A DNA stretch of 42,967 bases from Gammaproteobacteria bacterium (GTDB lineage Bacteria; Pseudomonadota; Gammaproteobacteria; Steroidobacterales; SZUA-146): NCBI GenBank assembly GCA_013002925.1, contig JABDLQ010000274.1, positions 1 to 42,967 of the forward strand. Direction: 5' to 3'. Numbering within the stretch: the stretch's first letter is position 1; every line of letters begins with the position of its first letter. A model generated the notes under the pieces. It was not told the origin of the DNA and did not search any database. It saw only the letters and a program-made list of their open reading frames with translations. This document shows, in pieces, positions 35,071 to 42,967 of the stretch. The position numbers and the translations under genes were made by a program.

Positions 35071-35531
35071 CGACGCAGGGGGATCGTCATCCTCCGGCAT
35101 CGTCAGACAGTTTCCTGATTGCATGTTAACCGTCCTTTAACGATTTTATCAGGAGCTCTTCAATAGACCTCCGATAATCGCCACCAGCTTCTGTTCCTGC
35201 GCGCTATTTGAACGGGTCGGATGAAGAGGTTTGGCAAGAGGTCAGGAGTCAATTTCGTGCTTGCCGATGTCTTTATCTTCACCCGAGCCGACACCAACCC
35301 ACGGACAACGTCCGATCTCATCGAAAATGACAGACAGATGCCGGTTCACAAACCGGCCAATGCTTGCACTACGGTGATTATTCTCAGGGCGCCCCGAACG
35401 AGACCGTGAAAAAATTATCGGACGGATTTCATAAAATGCGACCTGAAGGTGCGGTCGCAAGAAGAGGGAATGTTCGCCGCAAATCATTGCGCCTGAGAGA
35501 GAAGGGGGTATTACTTTTGCAGGTTCCAGAT

Positions 35532-35564
35532 AAAAAAACGCCCCCACGGTTGTGGGGGCGTTTT
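35532..35564. terminator. Rho-independent terminator downstream of the phasin-like gene
   Basis: AAAAAAACGCCCCCAC-ggtt-GTGGGGGCGTTTT: strong GC hairpin flanked by A and T tracts, functional in either direction. Confidence 0.9.
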
Positions 35565-35589
35565 CAGTTACGCGGTCAGCCTGTTGTTG

Positions 35590-36183
35590 CTAGGCGACTT
35601 TTCGGGTTCGCTTTTTGGCGGTTTTACGTACAGTCTTGCCCGCTTTAGTTGCCTTCTTTTTGGCGGTTTTTTTGGATCTTGAGACTTTTTTACCTGGCTG
35701 ACGAGCCAGCTTGGTCGCTGTTTTGCGGGTGCGCTTGACAGCTTTTTCACTCTCTTTGCCAAATTCACCGGCAATGTCCACAACCCAGTCCCGCAGTTCA
35801 GCACCAGTGTCCGTGAACACCGCAATGACGTTGCGGGTATCGCGTGTTAAGCGCTCACGGGTTTTTGGCATCAGATCGACCTGATCGCTCCAGAGCATCT
35901 GAAAGCTGTCGGCATTTGCAGCTACGTCGAGGCGTTTCGCCACGCCGCGCAAACTGCCTTGTACCAGGCGGCTTTGCTCATTGAGCAAACGTGCCAGCAT
36001 GTCGTGAGAAATTTTGTTTAATTTCAGACCTTTATTTGAAGCCTTAGCAACATCCTTCGTGCTTTTGGCAACCCAGTCTGAACTGGTTTCAGCCAGCTTG
36101 CGGCTGCGCTTTACGCTGGCAGTTGCCAGATTTACAGAACCGTCTACAACGGGTTGAACAATCTTTTCGATGACCGGATTCAT
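35590..36183 (-). CDS. Phasin-like protein with Lys/Arg-rich histone H1-like C-terminal tail
   Basis: N-terminal ~150 aa amphipathic helical region (MNPVIEKIVQPVVDGSVNLATASVKRSRKL...); tail 'KKVSRSKKTAKKKATKAGKTVRKTAKKRTRKVA'. ATG at 36183 is preferred over 36207. Confidence 0.65.
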   Translation of the reverse strand: MNPVIEKIVQPVVDGSVNLATASVKRSRKLAETSSDWVAKSTKDVAKASNKGLKLNKISHDMLARLLNEQSRLVQGSLRGVAKRLDVAANADSFQMLWSDQVDLMPKTRERLTRDTRNVIAVFTDTGAELRDWVVDIAGEFGKESEKAVKRTRKTATKLARQPGKKVSRSKKTAKKKATKAGKTVRKTAKKRTRKVA

Positions 36184-36394
36184 GATGGCCTCCTGTGTGG
36201 TTAACAAAACACTAAATGTTGCATTGCACTATACGAGTTTTGTTGCACTGTGTCAATTATTTTAAGCCCGCAATTTAACGGGTGTGAAAACCTGTTTTTG
36301 AGATAAGCAAAATCCTTAGATACAACGATCAAATAGTCAGGGTTCACCGGATAATTGCTTCTGCCAAAACGTGCAAATCACCGAACTCTTGAAG

Positions 36395-36410
36395 TGTGAT
36401 GACTCTCACA
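36395..36410. promoter_or_regulatory. Exact CRP/Vfr-type half-site pair TGTGA-TGACTC-TCACA
   Basis: Exact TGTGA-N6-TCACA in the 414-bp intergenic region upstream of the DUF11 gene cluster. Confidence 0.5.
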
Positions 36411-36621
36411 AGTAAAAGCCCATGGCCTCTTTACAATCCGAATATTGTTGAGTAACCGGTCACTTGGGGGCCAATTGCGGGTGCGATCAGGCGTTCGGCC
36501 TTCAGACAAAGTGCATCGGTATGTGGTTTTCCCTGGTTTATGTCGCATGACCAGACCATCTGATTATTGATCAGGCGCGCCAGAGGGATGTCCTGTAAGG
36601 GGCGTCGGTATTTAAGTATTC

Positions 36622-37626
36622 ATGACAGATTTCCGTCAACAGCGAGTATGGTGGCAGCTGCTTTGCGCAGCCGGAATCCTGTGGAGTCGTGCTGACGCAT
36701 TTGCTGAGGGCACAATCGCCGGTACCGACATCGCTAATACTGCCCGGATCGAGTACAGCGTCGGTGTCAATTCTGTCACCACGTCCTCAAACACCGCCGT
36801 AGTGACGGTTGCAGAGATTATCGACGTCGATGTCGTGTTACAAAGCGGCCAGGTACCCGTAGGCCCCGGTGAGACAAACCAGGGCCTCGTGTTCACGATT
36901 ACCAATACCGGTAATGGTACTGAAACGTTTACGCTGATTGCGGACAGCACGCTGCCAGGTGATGATTTTGATCCGGTGTTGTCGTCACCGAACCCGATAT
37001 TTTTTGACACCGATGGCAGCGGTGATTTCTCGGCTGCAGACGTCGCCTATCTTCCGGGAACGAATGATCCAGAATTGAGTCCGGACGAGCATATCACTGT
37101 AGTGGTCCTGAACGACATACCAGCCAGCGGTTTGGTTGACACCCAGACTGGCAGCACGCGCCTGCACGTTGAAGCACGCACAGGGGTGGGTGTGGCCGGC
37201 ACAATTTTTGTCGGTGCCGGTGATGGGGGTGTGGATGCGATGGCGGGAGCCACGGAAGGCGATGGCGAAGACACCGGCGAGTACATGATCAAGACCATCG
37301 ACCTGAATGTTTCAAAATCGGCCGGCATTAGCGATCCCTTTGGCAACGCTCTACCTGTGCCAGGTGCCGAAATTACCTATCGCATCGAAGTTTCGGTAAC
37401 CGGTACCGGGGTGGCATCCGGTGTTGTGATGACAGATGTTATTCCTGCGCACACCACGTATGTGCCCGGGACTATCGAGCTTAATGGTACGCAGCTCACT
37501 GACGCACCTGATGCCGATGTCGGTGAGTTTAACGCCGGCACTGATCCAGCCGTTGCGGTGCAAATAGGCGATATTTCTGAAGCCGGCGGCCCACAGGTTG
37601 TCGAATTTAAAGTTGTAATCAATTGA
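36622..37626 (+). CDS. Exported DUF11-type repeat protein
   Basis: Signal peptide; 'NTARIEYSVGVNSVTTSSNTAVVTV' and 'SKSAGISDPFGNALPVPGAEITYRIEVSVTGTGVASGVVMTDVIPAHTTYVPGTI'. Confidence 0.75.
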   Translation: MTDFRQQRVWWQLLCAAGILWSRADAFAEGTIAGTDIANTARIEYSVGVNSVTTSSNTAVVTVAEIIDVDVVLQSGQVPVGPGETNQGLVFTITNTGNGTETFTLIADSTLPGDDFDPVLSSPNPIFFDTDGSGDFSAADVAYLPGTNDPELSPDEHITVVVLNDIPASGLVDTQTGSTRLHVEARTGVGVAGTIFVGAGDGGVDAMAGATEGDGEDTGEYMIKTIDLNVSKSAGISDPFGNALPVPGAEITYRIEVSVTGTGVASGVVMTDVIPAHTTYVPGTIELNGTQLTDAPDADVGEFNAGTDPAVAVQIGDISEAGGPQVVEFKVVIN

Positions 37627-37643
37627 CCCGCAAGGGGGAGCAC

Positions 37644-38132
37644 ATGATGAAATCTATCCGCATGTTCATAACCGTCTCTGTAGCCATTGCAAGTGTCGCG
37701 GTTGGCGCCCAGCAAGCACCGGTTTCAATGACGACAGTTGCAGAGAAAGAGGAAGCCTATACCGACGGGCAGGGTATTGAACGCACCCGCCTGGTACCCG
37801 TGGCAACCGTTATTCCCGGTGATCGCATCGTCTACACGATTACTTTTGCAAACAAGGGAGAGGAAGTCGCAGATAACATCAATGTCGTCGATCCGATTCC
37901 TGAACAGATGCGCTTTATTGCGGGCTCGGCGTTTGGGCCGGGCACCAAAATCACTTTTTCCGCTGATGGCGGAAAGACGTTTGGACTGCCTGGTGACATT
38001 ACGGTAGTTGATGACACAGGGCGCGTGCGATCTGCATCACCAGCGGATTACACCCATATCAGATGGAAATTTCTGAGCCCGCTGAAACCTGGAACACAAG
38101 CGTATGCGCAGTTTAAGGCAGAGCTGAAATAA
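37644..38132 (+). CDS. Exported DUF11-type small protein
   Basis: Signal 'MMKSIRMFITVSVAIASVAVGAQQ'; 'VIPGDRIVYTITFANKGEEVADNINVVDPIPEQMRFIAGSA'. Start chosen after 'aaggggga'. Confidence 0.75.
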   Translation: MMKSIRMFITVSVAIASVAVGAQQAPVSMTTVAEKEEAYTDGQGIERTRLVPVATVIPGDRIVYTITFANKGEEVADNINVVDPIPEQMRFIAGSAFGPGTKITFSADGGKTFGLPGDITVVDDTGRVRSASPADYTHIRWKFLSPLKPGTQAYAQFKAELK

Positions 38133-38186
38133 GTTATCCCGGGCCTGCTGATGGCAGGTCTGGCTGTTTTTATTGAGGAGTGTATT

Positions 38187-39446
38187 GTGAAATTTTCACG
38201 CAAAAACCTGTACCCGCTGTTGCAGCTGCTGATTCCCGCGTTAGCATTGATTTATACGCAAGCCGGGCTGGCTGCCGGAACTGATCCGGGAGGTACAGCA
38301 GCGGGTACCAGCGTAGCCAACCAGGCGACACTGGACTATGAAATTGGTGGTATCCCACAAACCCAGGTGTTGAGTGACAATGACGGTAATCCCGCCAACG
38401 GCTCCAATGCAACGACCTTTGTCGTTGATCGCAAACTGGACGCACTGGTCAGCGAAAATGGCGCCACCTACAACAGTTCCACCACTGCCACAGTGGTACC
38501 CGGACTTTCCCAGGGAGGTGGCAGTACCGGGGCCGTGTTGTCATTTACGGTAACCAACGAGGGCAATGAGGTTCAGGACTTTAGCCTGTCGGCAGCGCCC
38601 ACGGTGTTTGATCCTTTCAGCGGTACGGATAATTTTGATGCCACAAACGTCAATATTTTTGTTGATGGCAATGGTAATGGTACCTATGAACCGGCGATTG
38701 ACACCGCAACTTACATTGACGAACTGGACTACTTTGGGAACGGCGCAGGTAATCCGAGCTCCACTGTAGTTTTTGTGGTCGCCGATATTCCGGCGGTACA
38801 GGTCAACGGTGACATTGCGGCCTATGTGCTGAATGCGCAGGTAGCTGAAGGCGGCACCGCTGCCACACAAGGCGCAGATATCACGACTGATGATTCCGCA
38901 GTGGCCGATGATCCTGCAGTTGTACAGGATGTGTTTGCAGATAGTGAAAACACCAACAATGCCGGAGATGGAATCAGCGATGGAATCGCTTCTATTGAAG
39001 ATGCATACCTGATATCGTCGCCTACACTGACGATTGCGAAAAGTTCAGCGGTGATTAGTGATCCGTTTACATGCCCGGTTTTGCCATGTGCACCGGGTAC
39101 GGATCCGAAGGCGATACCGGGAGCGGTCATTGAGTATACGATCGCCATTGTTAACGCTACAGGAGCAGCTGCCGCGACCAATGTCAGCGTGTCAGATGAT
39201 CTGTCATCTGAAATCGTTGGTGGTGGGGGCACCGAAAGTATCGACTTTTTGCTGGGTCAATATGGTGGCGCTGGCGCCGACATAGAGTTGACTGTGAACA
39301 GTGGAGGAACCGTGGTAACCAATCTCGGTGCATCAGCGTTTGACGGTGACGCGGGTCAGTTTGTTGCCAACGTTGTGACAGTGACAGTCGCTAACCTGGC
39401 GGGTGGGGAGTCTGCAGAAGTCAGGTTCCGCGTGGAAATTCAGTAA
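38187..39446 (+). CDS. Exported DUF11-type repeat protein
   Basis: GTG start at 38187 after 'gaggag'; 'VANQATLDYEIGGIPQTQVLSDN' and 'IPGAVIEYTIAIVNATGAAAATNVSVSDDLSSEI'. Confidence 0.75.
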   Translation: MKFSRKNLYPLLQLLIPALALIYTQAGLAAGTDPGGTAAGTSVANQATLDYEIGGIPQTQVLSDNDGNPANGSNATTFVVDRKLDALVSENGATYNSSTTATVVPGLSQGGGSTGAVLSFTVTNEGNEVQDFSLSAAPTVFDPFSGTDNFDATNVNIFVDGNGNGTYEPAIDTATYIDELDYFGNGAGNPSSTVVFVVADIPAVQVNGDIAAYVLNAQVAEGGTAATQGADITTDDSAVADDPAVVQDVFADSENTNNAGDGISDGIASIEDAYLISSPTLTIAKSSAVISDPFTCPVLPCAPGTDPKAIPGAVIEYTIAIVNATGAAAATNVSVSDDLSSEIVGGGGTESIDFLLGQYGGAGADIELTVNSGGTVVTNLGASAFDGDAGQFVANVVTVTVANLAGGESAEVRFRVEIQ

Positions 39447-39471
39447 CGCGAGTAAGGATACGGGAATACGT

Positions 39472-42400
39472 ATGTTGAGCCACCTGCTGATGGTATCCGG
39501 ATTGCCCGGCGCGCTGCGCTGGCTGATGCGATGTGCTCAACAACGCAGGCAACGCAAGCGCACTGATTCCATAGTTGGCGGGGGTGCTTCGACACACTCC
39601 AGACGTGGAGCGCGACGCTGGTCAGCGCGCTTTACGGTTCTCCTGTTTTTACCCGTGTGCGGGATAACTGCAACCAGCGCCCAGACACTACCCGGGACAC
39701 AGCTGCAGAATATTGCCGGGATCACCTGGCTGGCAGCCCCCGGAGGGGTGAGCAGCGTTACCAGTAATCCGGTCACTATTCGCACAGTATTGCCTGATTC
39801 AAGCGCTGCAGTAAGTTTCACCCGGCCCGCTCTCGTAAGCGGAACAGTTGATACCTTGTACGAAACAGCCTGTCAGGGTTCGGCGGGCACAGTTGCGTTA
39901 CCTGATCCGACGTTGCTGGATGGCACCTCCTTGCCGACAGGGAGCAGCCTGCAATTTTCCACCAGTAATGTGTTTCACGCCGGCGAGCCCCTGTTTATCC
40001 GGCTTGAAGATGCTGATCAAAACCTTGACGGTCTGAGTATAGATTTCATCGATGTGACCGTGGAGTTTGAGGCGACCGGCGATGTCGAGTTTATCAAACT
40101 GGCGGAAACCGGAGAAAACTCAGGAGTATTCCTTGGGTATGTGCCGACAAGCATTACTGCTGCCATACGCAGCGATTGTGTGCTTCAGGTTGCAGTCAAC
40201 GATCGCGCTACAGTGCGTTACACCGATCCCACTGATGGCGCGGATATTGCCGCAAACAGCGCGCTGGTCGATCCGCGCGGAGTCGTGTTTGACTCGGCAA
40301 CTGGTCAACCTGTCGATGGCGTCACCATTACTCTGATCGATACGTTGACCGGGATGCCCGCGATCGTGCGTGGAGACGACGGCATCAGCAGCTACCCTGC
40401 GCAAGTGATTTCAGGTGGGAGCGCCACTGACGGGGCTGGAAATAATTATACTTTTGCACCTGGCGGCTATGTTTTTCCGCTGGTTGCCCCGGGTAGCTAT
40501 CGGTTACAGGTAGATTCGCCGCCAGGATTCAGCTCACCATCACTGGTGTCAATTGCCGAGCTACAGCAATTGCCCGGTGCACCGTTTGCATTGGGAGCGG
40601 CCTCGTATGGTGCAGTGTTTGTGGTGACTCCAGGCCCGATCATTCATATCGATATCCCACTTGACACAGCATCCAGCGATTTGTTTTTGCAAAAATCAAC
40701 CGTGACCACCGTGGCGGCGCCGGGAGATTTTGTGCAATACGAGTTGCGGCTGGACAATGCCAATCCGACCTCGAACGTTACTGCTGCCCGCATTCTGGAT
40801 CAATTGCCCGCGGGGTTTCGCTATGTTCGTGGCTCCACCGTTATTGACGGCAACACCGCAGCCGATCCACAAATTGATACGGACGGACGTTCGCTGACAT
40901 TTACCCTGGGTACGCTCGGCCCCACGCAGAGCCGACGTGTAAGCTATGTGACGGAAATTACTACTGCAACGAACGGTCAGCAAGCAACAAATACCGCCGT
41001 TGCCCAGGCCGGTGGTGCGGCGCAATCGAACATTGCGAGCACCACAATTACCCTGGCGGAAGATTTGTTCGCGAGCCGCAGCATACTGATTGGGCGAATT
41101 ATCGAGGGCAGTTGCGACAACGATGTCAGTAACGACACTGTTGGTCTTGCCAACGCCCGCGTGTATATGGAGGACGGCCGTTACGCGATTACCGATGAGG
41201 GTGGACGTTTTCATTTCGAAGGAATCCAGCCTGGTGCGCACGTAGTGCAACTTGATGTAGACAGCCTGCCGCGTGACTACGAAGTAATGCCCTGCCAGGA
41301 GAACTCGCGGTTTGCAGGCCGTTCATTTTCGCAGTTCGTCGATTTGCGTCCCGGCGCGCTGTGGCGCGCAGATTTTTATGTGCAGAAAACCCCGCCCAAG
41401 ACCGGTGACGTAAGCATTGAGCTGTCCAGTGTGCCCAATGGGGACCGGGTTGAGTACGCGCTGGAGATAACGGGTGCGGGTTCTGTTGGTCTCGAAGATA
41501 TCCGCAGCATGGTGTTGCTGCCCGACGGGTCAAATTATCTTGCCGGCAGCGCCACCCTCGACGCGCAACCGGTTGTTGATCCTGAAGTTGAAGGTGCGGT
41601 GCTCGCCTGGAACCTGGGGGCGCGCAGCGGTGACTGGCACCATGTTCTACGCTTCTCCACGCAAATAAATTCTCATGGCAGCCGTGAGCATCTGACCAAA
41701 GCAATGGCGCTGTTCACTACACCGGCCAAAAAACAACAGCGCACGCCGTTGGCTGAAAACCTGTTCGTGTTTGTGCCGCCGGCGTATGAACGCATGGAGT
41801 GGGTGCTGGAGCCACGGTTTGGTGTGCGCAACGCGCAGTTAACTGATACAGATCGACAAGACATCAAAATGCTGGTGTCACGCATCGATCTTACTCGTGA
41901 CATTCGGGTGCGTGCTGTAGGACATACTGATAATGTACGCATCGCCCCGGAAAATCGCAGGGAGTATGCGAACAACTACGAGCTGTCGCTGGATCGTGCG
42001 CGCACGGTAGCAAACTATCTGCGTGATCTGTTGAAGTTGACACCCAGCCAGATAACGGTCGAAGGCAAAGGGCCGGACATGCCGGTGGCAAGTAACACGA
42101 CGCGGGATGGGCGTGCACGCAATCGCCGCGTTGAGCTGACCATTTGGGCGGAACGGCAACAAATCGGCTTGCAACAAATTTCCGCAGAGCAAAGTCGCCT
42201 GAACAGTGGCGCGCAAAAGGCAACCGTAACGGGCTCGTTAACAGCGGATGAAATGCAGGATACGGCAGTTCCACAAAGCGACGACGATCTGTACCTCGAT
42301 ACTGCATGGGCAGATCGCCTTTCACCTGGCATTGAGCTGCTGCTGCCACGTGAAGGATTTAACCCGGCGATACCGAGCCTCAAAATTGCTGTCAAGCATG

Positions 42401-42967
42401 CTCCGCAGCACAAAGTCAGCGTTTCGATAAACGGTGAGCCTGTCAGCGGCATACATTTTGATGGCGTGACGCGTAAGCAGGATAAATCTGTGATTATCAG
42501 TCGCTGGCGTGGCACTAACATCGTGCCCGGTGATAATCAGCTTGAGATCGAGGTGCGTGATCGCGATGGCGCGGTTGCTCAACGCATCGTGCGTAACGTT
42601 CACTACAGCGGCGGGCCGGTGCGGGCGCGATTCAATCAGAGCAGCTCGAAACTGGTCGCAGATGGCAGAAGCCGGCCGCTCATTGTACTGGATATGTTTG
42701 ATCGCGAGGGTTACCCGGCCAGACCAGCTGCGGTCGGAGTTTATCATGTCGCTCCTCCGTATCGTTCCCAGTGGGAGGTTGATGCTGCGCGCGAAAACCA
42801 ATTGATCAGTGTGGGTGACCGTGATCCGGTTTACTCCCTCAATGAGCAAGGGCAGGCAGTGATAGAACTGGAGCCGACCAGTCGCGCCGGGGAGGTGGTG
42901 TTAAACCTGAGTTTTGAAAACAATCGGGAACAGGAAGTTCGTGTCTGGCTGGCCCCGGCTGCGCGTG
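39472..42967 (+). CDS. Large DUF11 / SdrD B- or carboxypeptidase-regulatory-like / OmpA-family surface protein, 3' truncated by the window edge
   Basis: Manual translation is open for >1,160 codons from ATG 39472 with no stop. DUF11 'LFLQKSTVTTVAAPGDFVQYELRLDNANPTSNVTAARILDQLPAGFRYV'; 'ARVYMEDGRYAITDEGGRFHFEGIQPGAHVV'; OmpA-like 'IRVRAVGHTDNVRIAPENRREYANNYELSLDRARTVANYL...RARNRRVELTIW'. Not in the supplied ORF track. Confidence 0.88.
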   Translation, partial: MLSHLLMVSGLPGALRWLMRCAQQRRQRKRTDSIVGGGASTHSRRGARRWSARFTVLLFLPVCGITATSAQTLPGTQLQNIAGITWLAAPGGVSSVTSNPVTIRTVLPDSSAAVSFTRPALVSGTVDTLYETACQGSAGTVALPDPTLLDGTSLPTGSSLQFSTSNVFHAGEPLFIRLEDADQNLDGLSIDFIDVTVEFEATGDVEFIKLAETGENSGVFLGYVPTSITAAIRSDCVLQVAVNDRATVRYTDPTDGADIAANSALVDPRGVVFDSATGQPVDGVTITLIDTLTGMPAIVRGDDGISSYPAQVISGGSATDGAGNNYTFAPGGYVFPLVAPGSYRLQVDSPPGFSSPSLVSIAELQQLPGAPFALGAASYGAVFVVTPGPIIHIDIPLDTASSDLFLQKSTVTTVAAPGDFVQYELRLDNANPTSNVTAARILDQLPAGFRYVRGSTVIDGNTAADPQIDTDGRSLTFTLGTLGPTQSRRVSYVTEITTATNGQQATNTAVAQAGGAAQSNIASTTITLAEDLFASRSILIGRIIEGSCDNDVSNDTVGLANARVYMEDGRYAITDEGGRFHFEGIQPGAHVVQLDVDSLPRDYEVMPCQENSRFAGRSFSQFVDLRPGALWRADFYVQKTPPKTGDVSIELSSVPNGDRVEYALEITGAGSVGLEDIRSMVLLPDGSNYLAGSATLDAQPVVDPEVEGAVLAWNLGARSGDWHHVLRFSTQINSHGSREHLTKAMALFTTPAKKQQRTPLAENLFVFVPPAYERMEWVLEPRFGVRNAQLTDTDRQDIKMLVSRIDLTRDIRVRAVGHTDNVRIAPENRREYANNYELSLDRARTVANYLRDLLKLTPSQITVEGKGPDMPVASNTTRDGRARNRRVELTIWAERQQIGLQQISAEQSRLNSGAQKATVTGSLTADEMQDTAVPQSDDDLYLDTAWADRLSPGIELLLPREGFNPAIPSLKIAVKHAPQHKVSVSINGEPVSGIHFDGVTRKQDKSVIISRWRGTNIVPGDNQLEIEVRDRDGAVAQRIVRNVHYSGGPVRARFNQSSSKLVADGRSRPLIVLDMFDREGYPARPAAVGVYHVAPPYRSQWEVDAARENQLISVGDRDPVYSLNEQGQAVIELEPTSRAGEVVLNLSFENNREQEVRVWLAPAAR

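Noticed and set aside
35221-35530. Short ORFs between the cyclase-FHA gene and the terminator
   Set aside because: No homology-like motifs, poor start contexts, and both strands are open by chance; a small RNA cannot be excluded but is not supported.
36376-36470. Possible second GEMM-like leader ('GTAAAAGCCCATGGCCTC...GAGTAACCGG') upstream of the DUF11 cluster
   Set aside because: It superficially resembles the 'CGCAAAGCC..GGCCTA' core, but the GAAA tetraloop, 'GCGGGGTTACC' and paired helices are absent. A covariance search would settle it.

Overview
The window is from a probable gammaproteobacterium (inferred from gene content only) and is rich in cell-envelope, exopolysaccharide and second-messenger genes. 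(1) 1-22 kb: an exosortase-A-type exopolysaccharide neighbourhood. It holds a glycosyltransferase, a giant secreted protein behind a c-di-GMP-I (GEMM-I) riboswitch, the PLP decarboxylase and acyl-CoA ligase pair typical of exosortase A loci, an LhgO-like oxidoreductase, a sugar nucleotidyltransferase, a PIG-L deacetylase, WecB, a GlrK-QseG-GlrR-like two-component operon and GalE. (2) 22-36 kb: mostly housekeeping or accessory genes: SrkA, a HExxH lipoprotein pair, TypA/BipA, PAS-GGDEF-EAL, an N-formylglutamate amidohydrolase-like protein, a YbdK-like ligase, DusA, a methyltransferase, a cyclase-FHA protein and a phasin-like protein with an H1-like tail. (3) 36.6 kb to the end: four consecutive DUF11-type surface genes. 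The last is a large DUF11/OmpA protein that runs off the window and is absent from the supplied ORF track. Main points for follow-up: the GEMM-I riboswitch ahead of a ~2,800-aa protein with 17 Ig-like repeats and a GlyGly-CTERM-like tail; two exact and one near-exact TGTGA-N6-TCACA (CRP/Vfr-type) palindromes upstream of surface or c-di-GMP genes; a GlrR homologue that has lost GAFTGA; and a cyclase-FHA protein with His at the expected transition-state Asn. All calls come from reading the sequence; no searches were run.
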